This document shows, piece by piece, positions 1-4,341 of a DNA stretch of 8,267 nt. A model generated the notes under the pieces. It saw only the letters and a list, made by a program, of their open reading frames with translations. It was not told the DNA's origin and ran no database searches. How positions within the stretch are numbered: position 1 is the first letter of the stretch; every line of letters starts with the position of its first letter. Source of the DNA: Verrucomicrobiota bacterium (lineage in GTDB: Bacteria > Verrucomicrobiota > Verrucomicrobiia > Opitutales > Opitutaceae). Location of the stretch: NCBI GenBank assembly GCA_030832235.1, contig JAURJO010000351.1, positions 1-8,267 on the forward strand, in the 5' to 3' direction. The position numbers and the translations under genes are program-made.

Positions 1-1287
1 CTCATCCTCAGTGATCGTCGTGATCTCGTTCGGACGGATAACCGCCCAGCGCGCCCGGGGCAGCGTGAGCTTCTTTTCCCAGTTTGAGACGTTTGCCGCG
101 GGAAGGCTCGCGACAAAATCGCGGATCGGCGCCTCGAGGCGTTCCCGCTCCTTTTCCCAGACGGCCAGCTTGCGTTCGTAGTCGGCGAGTTCGTCGGGAC
201 GCGGTGCGGGAATCTCCCGCTCGGCGGTTCGGTTGAAAAACGCGTAGAGCTGATAGAACTCCCGGATAGAGATCGGATCGTATTTGTGCGTGTGGCACTC
301 CGCGCAGCCGACCGTGAGGCCGAGCCAGACCGATCCGGTCGTGGCCGTGCGATCAACTGCGTTCTTTACCCGGTCCAGCTCAAGGTCGGCGCCGGCCTCG
401 TCGTTCTTGAGGGAGTTGCGATGGAAGCCGGTGGCGATGCGCTGTTCCCGCGTCGCGGAAGGCAGCAGATCACCCGCGAGTTGCTCCACTGTGAACTGAT
501 CGAAGGGCAGGTCGCGGTTCACCGCGTCGATGACCCAGTCGCGGTAGAGGTACGCATATGGGCGCAGGGTGTCATTGAGGTAGCCTGCGCTGTCCGCGTA
601 CCGCGCCTGATCCAGCCAGTGTCGGCCCCAGCGCTCACCGAAATGCCTCGACGCCAGCAGGCGGTCCACCAGCCGCGCCTCGGCGTCGGGCGCCCGGTCG
701 TCGACGAAGGCCTGCACGTCCGATGGCGTGGGCGGCAGGCCGACCAGATCGAGACTCAAGCGACGGATGAGGGTGCGGCGGTCGGCGGCCGGGGATGGCG
801 ACACTCCTTCGCGGGAGAGCCGTGCGCGGACAAAACGGTCGATCGGATGCGTGGTCCCCGCGATTTCCGGCGGCTTCGGGTGCCCGGCAGGCTCGAATGA
901 CCAATGCGCTGGCTGCGGCGCGCCCTGTTCAATCCAGCGTCGGAGTAGCGCGATCTGCGCGGGGTTCAGCGGCTTCTTGGTCTCGGGGGGCGGCATCACC
1001 TCGTCGGCATCGCGGGCGGTGACGCGGTGGAGGAGTTCGCTGTCTTCAGGGCGCCCGGGCACAATTGCCATCGCCCCGCTCTTGGCGGCGCCGCGCGCGC
1101 CGGCCTCGGTGTCGAGCCGAAGGCCTCCCTTCCGTTGCGCGTCGTCAGGTCCGTGACAGTGGAAACAGTGATTCGAAAGAATCGGACGGATGTCGCGGTC
1201 GTAGTTCACCGCTTCAGCCGAGCGCAGCCCACCCACCAAAAGGCAGGTGATGACGACGGGGAGTTGGAAGGTGGGGCCGGGGCGCAT
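1..1287 (-). CDS. PSCyt1/DUF1549 (planctomycete cytochrome C) domain protein, N-terminal part
   Basis: Partial gene: 429 codons are open from ATG at 1287 to the left edge with no stop. Residues 1-26 look like a signal peptide (hydrophobic VVITCLLVGG, then a SAEA cleavage site). Residues 27-125 form a PSCyt1-type cytochrome c domain: NYDRDIRPILSNHCFHCHGP gives a CFHCH heme motif at 41-45, followed by RKGGLRLD and a possible axial Met98 in EVMPPP. Residues about 147-355 match DUF1549/PSCyt2: PIDRFVRARL, LSLDLVGLPPTP, RHFGERWGRHWLDQARYADS, and a second heme-like motif CAECH at 328-332 followed by KYDPIS. Family members usually have 900-1,100 residues and end in DUF1553 (PSD1), which would lie beyond the window. 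The protein is probably periplasmic or surface-attached. In this phylum such genes often sit beside a DUF1501 gene; that cannot be checked here. The true substrate of the family is unknown. No Shine-Dalgarno sequence precedes the ATG; the start rests on the signal peptide. Confidence 0.95.
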   Translation of the reverse strand, partial: MRPGPTFQLPVVITCLLVGGLRSAEAVNYDRDIRPILSNHCFHCHGPDDAQRKGGLRLDTEAGARGAAKSGAMAIVPGRPEDSELLHRVTARDADEVMPPPETKKPLNPAQIALLRRWIEQGAPQPAHWSFEPAGHPKPPEIAGTTHPIDRFVRARLSREGVSPSPAADRRTLIRRLSLDLVGLPPTPSDVQAFVDDRAPDAEARLVDRLLASRHFGERWGRHWLDQARYADSAGYLNDTLRPYAYLYRDWVIDAVNRDLPFDQFTVEQLAGDLLPSATREQRIATGFHRNSLKNDEAGADLELDRVKNAVDRTATTGSVWLGLTVGCAECHTHKYDPISIREFYQLYAFFNRTAEREIPAPRPDELADYERKLAVWEKERERLEAPIRDFVASLPAANVSNWEKKLTLPRARWAVIRPNEITTITEDE

Positions 1288-1344
1288 CCGGGGCGGCAGA
1301 GTTCGGGGACAAATGGACGATGGGGAGATGTGACGGATGTGGGA

Positions 1345-1354
1345 AGGAATTCCT
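1345..1354. repeat. 10-bp perfect palindrome AGGAATTCCT
   Basis: AGGAATTCCT is its own reverse complement and lies 58 bases upstream of the cytochrome gene start. It could be an operator half-site pair or chance; a single copy gives no way to tell. Confidence 0.3.
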
Positions 1355-1380
1355 GCGAAGAATGACGAAGCACGCGAAAG

Positions 1381-1414
1381 GTGCGCAACCAAGCGAGTGG
1401 CCCATGGGGCGCAC
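1381..1414. repeat. Spaced dyad GTGCGC-N22-GCGCAC
   Basis: GTGCGC at 1381-1386 is the exact reverse complement of GCGCAC at 1409-1414. The spacer ends in the palindrome CCCATGGG (1401-1408). The arrangement could be a regulator-binding dyad in the divergent promoter region, but 6-bp arms of G and C can arise by chance in such GC-rich DNA. Confidence 0.25.
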
Positions 1415-1473
1415 GAAGAACACAGACTGGCGGGGACCGGCGGCGGACAGGCCGGAGCTGCACGTTCAGAGTT

Positions 1474-1489
1474 TGCTCGCGGCCGAGCA
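1474..1489. repeat. Perfect 6-bp hairpin TGCTCG-CGGC-CGAGCA
   Basis: The arms TGCTCG (1474-1479) and CGAGCA (1484-1489) are exact reverse complements around a 4-base loop. No T-tract follows on either strand, so it is not a typical intrinsic terminator. It lies in the presumed leader or promoter region of the quinone oxidoreductase gene. Confidence 0.35.
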
Positions 1490-1646
1490 GTGATCGGCGG
1501 CGAGGAGACTCACGTGACCGCAGACCGTGCGAATGGCAGCCATTGGAAAACAAGGGGATTGGGCATTCCGAGGCATCCGCCTGATGCTTGGGCTCCGGCC
1601 GGTTTTGGGCCTGACGAAGTCACCGCGTTCACTCAGCGATGTCCGC

Positions 1647-2615
1647 GTGAAAGCGATTCGTATCCACGAAAAAGGCGGTCCCGAGAACCTGGTACTTGAG
1701 GAAATCCCTCTACCGCTGCCGGCGGCCGGAGAGATCCGCCTGCGCGTCGAGGCCGCGGGACTCAACTTCATCGACACCTACAAGCGCTCAGGGCTCTACG
1801 CCGTGCCGCTGCCGCACACGTCCGGACAGGAGGCGGCCGGGGTGGTGACCGCGATCGGGACGGGCGTCACGGAATTCCGCGTGGGCGATCGCGTCGCGAG
1901 TGCGTCGGTGGTGGGTGCTTGCGCCGAGGAGGCGTTGGCGCCGGCCGCGCAGTGCGTGTCCGTGCCAGCGGGAGTTTCCTCTCAATTGGCGGCGGCGGTG
2001 ATGCTGCAGGGACTCACCGCGCACTACCTCGCCTGCGACACATGGCCTCTCCGCACCGGGGAGACGGCGCTGGTGCACGCGGCGGCGGGAGGGGTCGGGT
2101 TGCTGCTCGTCCAGATCGCGCGGAAGCGCGGCGCTCGCGTCATTGCGACGGTCGGCACCGACGAGAAAGCTGCGCTCGCGCGCGAGGCCGGGGCTGACGC
2201 CGTTTGCGTCTACTCCCGCGAAAACTTCGCGGAGGTGGCGCGCGCCTTCACCGGCGGGCGTGGCGTGGATGTCGTCTACGACGGTGTGGGCCGCGAGACG
2301 TTCGAGGGATCACTCGCCTGCCTGCGGCCGCGCGGACTCCTGGCTTCGTTTGGCAACGCCAGCGGTCCCGTGCCGCCCGTGGCGCCGCTGATTCTCTCGC
2401 AGAAGGGTTCGCTCTTTCTCACACGTCCGACCCTCGCGCACTATGTCGCGACTCCAGCCGAGCTGCGAGCGAGGGCGGCCGAACTCTTCGCGTGGGTCGC
2501 CGAGGGTTCGCTGCGCGTGCGGATCGGCGCAACGTTTCCGCTGGCGCGTACCGCCGACGCCCACCGCGCCCTCGAGTCCCGGGGCACGACCGGGAAAGTG
2601 CTGCTGCTGCCCTGA
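1647..2615 (+). CDS. NADPH:quinone oxidoreductase (zeta-crystallin/QOR type, MDR superfamily)
   Basis: Predicted 322-residue soluble enzyme that transfers electrons from NADPH to quinones or other electrophilic carbonyls in the cytosol. The N-terminal GroES-like domain shows AAGLNFIDTYKRSGLY at 37-51, SGQEAAGVV at 59-67 and GDRVA at 80-84. The Rossmann domain carries AAAGGVGLLL at 145-154, then YDGVGRETFEGSL at 211-223, SFGNASGPV at 234-242 and SQKGSLFLTRP at 251-261. All align by eye with E. coli QorA, including the C-terminal LESRGTTGKVLLLP. Structural zinc ligands of alcohol dehydrogenases are absent, as expected for QOR. GTG at 1647 is chosen because family homology starts at (V/M)KAIRIHEKGGPE and gives the usual length. 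An in-frame ATG at 1584 has a GAGG 10 bases upstream and would add 21 residues; ATG at 1527 would add 40. The start is therefore uncertain, the function fairly sure. Confidence 0.93.
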   Translation: MKAIRIHEKGGPENLVLEEIPLPLPAAGEIRLRVEAAGLNFIDTYKRSGLYAVPLPHTSGQEAAGVVTAIGTGVTEFRVGDRVASASVVGACAEEALAPAAQCVSVPAGVSSQLAAAVMLQGLTAHYLACDTWPLRTGETALVHAAAGGVGLLLVQIARKRGARVIATVGTDEKAALAREAGADAVCVYSRENFAEVARAFTGGRGVDVVYDGVGRETFEGSLACLRPRGLLASFGNASGPVPPVAPLILSQKGSLFLTRPTLAHYVATPAELRARAAELFAWVAEGSLRVRIGATFPLARTADAHRALESRGTTGKVLLLP

Positions 2616-2644
2616 GCCGGGATTTTCCAAGGTGGAAGAGGCAC

Positions 2645-2684
2645 GGTCTGGACGGAACTCGCGATGGAAGCCGGTCCGGACGGG
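2645..2684. repeat. Imperfect 12-bp direct repeat GGTCYGGACGGR
   Basis: GGTCTGGACGGA at 2645-2656 and GGTCCGGACGGG at 2673-2684 match at 10 of 12 positions. The second copy runs straight into the 11-bp repeat starting at 2681. Confidence 0.4.
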
Positions 2685-2711
2685 GAGAATGAGGAACTCA
2701 GGAAGGCGGGA

Positions 2712-2773
2712 GATTCCTAGCGACGTGCCTTCGCGGCTAGGCGGTACGGAGGTACGGACCTTCGATTCCTAGC
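2712..2773. repeat. 10-bp direct repeat GATTCCTAGC with inverted partner
   Basis: Identical GATTCCTAGC copies lie at 2712-2721 and 2764-2773, 52 bases apart. GCTAGG at 2736-2741, between them, is the exact reverse complement of their CCTAGC core. The set could therefore form either of two alternative stems, or be paired binding sites. No target-site or transposase evidence accompanies it. Confidence 0.5.
2743..2758. repeat. Perfect tandem 8-mer GGTACGGA x2
   Basis: GGTACGGA at 2743-2750 is followed directly by a second identical copy at 2751-2758. It lies inside the 10-bp direct repeat pair described at 2712-2773. Confidence 0.5.
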
Positions 2774-2804
2774 TGGGGGCACCGATCCACCGGACTCATC
2801 TTAA

Positions 2805-2825
2805 GCGGGGAGAATGTACCCCCGC
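2805..2825 (+). repeat. GC hairpin GCGGGG-N9-CCCCGC
   Basis: The arms GCGGGG (2805-2810) and CCCCGC (2820-2825) are exact complements around a 9-base loop, AGAATGTAC. No T-run follows, so a classical intrinsic terminator is not supported. It lies about 100 bases upstream of the ceramidase-like start and could fold in its leader RNA, or mark the end of the oxidoreductase transcript. Confidence 0.4.
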
Positions 2826-2928
2826 GCCGGATTGAACTCTCGTGCGTTTAGGGCGCAGACTGCGGCCGCGTCTTTCACGGCTCCGCCGAGGAGAGCGCGT
2901 AGAGTGTGAGCAGTGCATTAAATTTCCC

Positions 2929-4323
2929 ATGAAAACCCCGTTCCGTCTTCTGCTCCTGACGCTCGCGCCGGCTTTGCTGTCGCAAACTTCATTCTCCGCC
3001 GAACCGGGCTCCGGTTGGCGCGCCGGTTTCGCCGCGTCGAAGATCACGCCGTCGGAGCCCTTGATGCTTGCCGGTTACGCGGGCCGGACGCAGCCGGCGC
3101 GCGAGGTCGATGACGAGCTTTTCCTCAAAGTCCTCGCGCTCGAGGACGCGTCGGGCTCCCGCGCGTTGATCGTCACAGCTGATCTCATCGGGTTCCGCGC
3201 CGATTTCTCAACGCCGGTGCTCGCCCGAATCACAGCGGAAACGAAGGTACCGCGGGAAAGAATTCTTTTCAACGCATCACACACGCACGCCGGACCGGCG
3301 GTGATGCTCGGCACCCAGTCGCATTACACGATCGCGCGCGACCAGGCCGAGCGCCTGATCGCCTACACGACGCGCCTGCAGGACGAGTGCGTGCGGCTCG
3401 CGCGCGAGGCGTTGGCGCGACTGGACCCGGCGCGCCTGCGCTGGGGCACGGGGCAGGTGAATTTTCCGATGAACCGACGCGAGTTCACCGACCGCGGGGT
3501 GATTCTCGGGGTAAATCCACGCGGGCCGGTTGACCGCTCGGTTCCGGTATTACGGATCGACGACGCAGGAGGGCGGGTGCGCGGCGTCGTATTCGGAGCC
3601 GCCTGCCACAACACGACCTATGGTACCCGCGACAACCGCGTAAGCGGCGACTACGCGGGTGTGGCGCAGGCGCTCATTGAGCGGGAGAACCCGGGGGCAC
3701 AGGCGATGTTTGTGCAGGGGCTGGCTGGAGACACGAATCCATACCCGAACAGCCTCAATGACCCCGCCAAGCGTCCTGCGGTGGAGGTTGCCCGGGCACA
3801 CGGAACCGAACTGGCCCGCGAAGTGCGGCGTGTCATGGATTTCACCCTAAAACCGGTGAATGGACCTCTTCTAACCGCGCTCGGCGAGGTGGCGCTGCCG
3901 TTGCAGCGTCCGCCGGCGCGCGCCGAGATCGAGCGGACCGCTACCAAGGGGGCCTCCACGCAAAAGTGGGTGGCGGAGCAGATGCTTCAAAAACTCAACG
4001 AAGGCGGTACGCTTCCGACCGAGTACCGCGTTCCGGTGGCAGTCTGGCAGTTTGGCGCAGACCTGACTTTTGTCGGTCTCCCGGGCGAGGTGGTGGTAGA
4101 TTACGTGCGGCTGATCGAGGACGCGCTCGGACCGATGAGGCTCTGGTTGGCCGCGTACTGCCACGACACCTTCGGCTACGTGCCGTCAGCACGCGTAATG
4201 CGCGAAGGCGGCTACGAGACCCGCGGGCTCTATCATGGCGGCATCGGCTACTTCGCGCCCGAGGCGCAGGATGCGCTCGTCGGCAAAGTGCGCGAGCTTG
4301 CGGCCGCCGTCGGGCGGCCGTGA
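2929..4323 (+). CDS. Exported neutral/alkaline ceramidase-like hydrolase (ceramidase N-terminal domain only)
   Basis: Predicted 464-residue protein. Residues 1-24 form a signal peptide (MKTPFRLLLLTLAPALL, cleavage near SFSA|EP). The rest matches the neutral non-lysosomal ceramidase N-terminal domain: GFAASKITP at 33-41, AGYAGR at 48-53, ITADLIG-like VTADLIGF at 82-89, NASHTHAGPA at 115-124, GAACHNTTYG at 223-232, GLAGDTNPYP at 264-273, VGLPGEVVVDY at 382-392 and FGYVPS at 415-420. By family comparison the zinc ligands would be a His of SHTHAGP, His227, Glu387 and Tyr417. True ceramidases have GDxSPN with a nucleophilic Ser; here the motif is GDTNP, with Asn270 at that position. The C-terminal domain of full-length ceramidases (about 650 residues) is also missing. 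The substrate is therefore open: ceramide, another amide, or something else. ATG at 2929 is chosen for the signal peptide; the frame is open back to a GTG at 2842. No Shine-Dalgarno sequence lies close; a GAGGAG at 2888-2893 is too distant. Confidence 0.9.
   Translation: MKTPFRLLLLTLAPALLSQTSFSAEPGSGWRAGFAASKITPSEPLMLAGYAGRTQPAREVDDELFLKVLALEDASGSRALIVTADLIGFRADFSTPVLARITAETKVPRERILFNASHTHAGPAVMLGTQSHYTIARDQAERLIAYTTRLQDECVRLAREALARLDPARLRWGTGQVNFPMNRREFTDRGVILGVNPRGPVDRSVPVLRIDDAGGRVRGVVFGAACHNTTYGTRDNRVSGDYAGVAQALIERENPGAQAMFVQGLAGDTNPYPNSLNDPAKRPAVEVARAHGTELAREVRRVMDFTLKPVNGPLLTALGEVALPLQRPPARAEIERTATKGASTQKWVAEQMLQKLNEGGTLPTEYRVPVAVWQFGADLTFVGLPGEVVVDYVRLIEDALGPMRLWLAAYCHDTFGYVPSARVMREGGYETRGLYHGGIGYFAPEAQDALVGKVRELAAAVGRP
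4301..4320. terminator. Perfect 8-bp GC hairpin at the 3' end of the ceramidase-like gene, possible bidirectional stop
   Basis: CGGCCGCC (4301-4308) and GGCGGCCG (4313-4320) are exact reverse complements around a GTCG loop. The stem ends on the base before the TGA stop at 4321. The opposite gene ends 21 bases further on, so transcripts from both sides meet here. No T-tract follows on either strand, so this is only a candidate terminator or RNA 3'-end stabiliser; it also encodes the final AAVGRP residues. Confidence 0.35.
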
Positions 4324-4341
4324 GCGAAAGACGCGCGCGGT

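Larger units (their letters stand above)
1288..1646. other. Divergent intergenic region, no gene seen
   Basis: These 359 bases separate the minus-strand cytochrome gene from the plus-strand quinone oxidoreductase gene and must hold both promoters if each gene is transcribed on its own. I see no convincing -35/-10 pair on either strand. Several short symmetric elements are present and listed separately: a 10-bp palindrome at 1345-1354, a 6-bp dyad spaced by 22 bases at 1381-1414, and a 6-bp hairpin at 1474-1489. The plus frame is open from 1527 into the oxidoreductase, but residues before 1647 resemble nothing in that family. Confidence 0.7.
2681..2816. repeat. 11-bp direct repeat CGGGGAGAATG
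   Basis: Identical copies lie at 2681-2691 and 2806-2816. The second copy contributes the left arm and part of the loop of the hairpin at 2805-2825. Two exact 11-mers within 136 bases are unlikely by chance, but low base complexity reduces the weight of this. Confidence 0.5.
2616..2928. other. Repeat-dense intergenic region, no gene seen
   Basis: These 313 bases lie between two co-directional genes. No convincing reading frame was found. The stretch is unusually rich in short repeats (listed separately): imperfect 12-mers at 2645/2673, an 11-bp direct repeat at 2681/2806, a 10-bp direct repeat at 2712/2764 with an inverted partner at 2736, a tandem 8-mer at 2743 and a hairpin at 2805. A T- and A-rich patch (ATTAAATTTCCC) immediately precedes the next start codon. 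The gap is long enough to separate transcription units, so the ceramidase-like gene probably has its own promoter here, though I cannot place it. Confidence 0.7.

Noticed and set aside
286..900. 204-codon plus-strand reading frame
   Set aside because: Antisense to the DUF1549 coding region, which translates without interruption into conserved motifs. The low-complexity product has no recognisable fold.
2616..2645. Terminator after the quinone oxidoreductase (TTCC-AAGGT-GGAA)
   Set aside because: The stem is only four base pairs with no T-tract, too weak to call.
2842..2928. GTG start adding 29 residues to the ceramidase-like protein
   Set aside because: The added residues are Arg-rich and precede a good signal peptide beginning with MKTPFR at 2929, so the upstream GTG would spoil the export signal.
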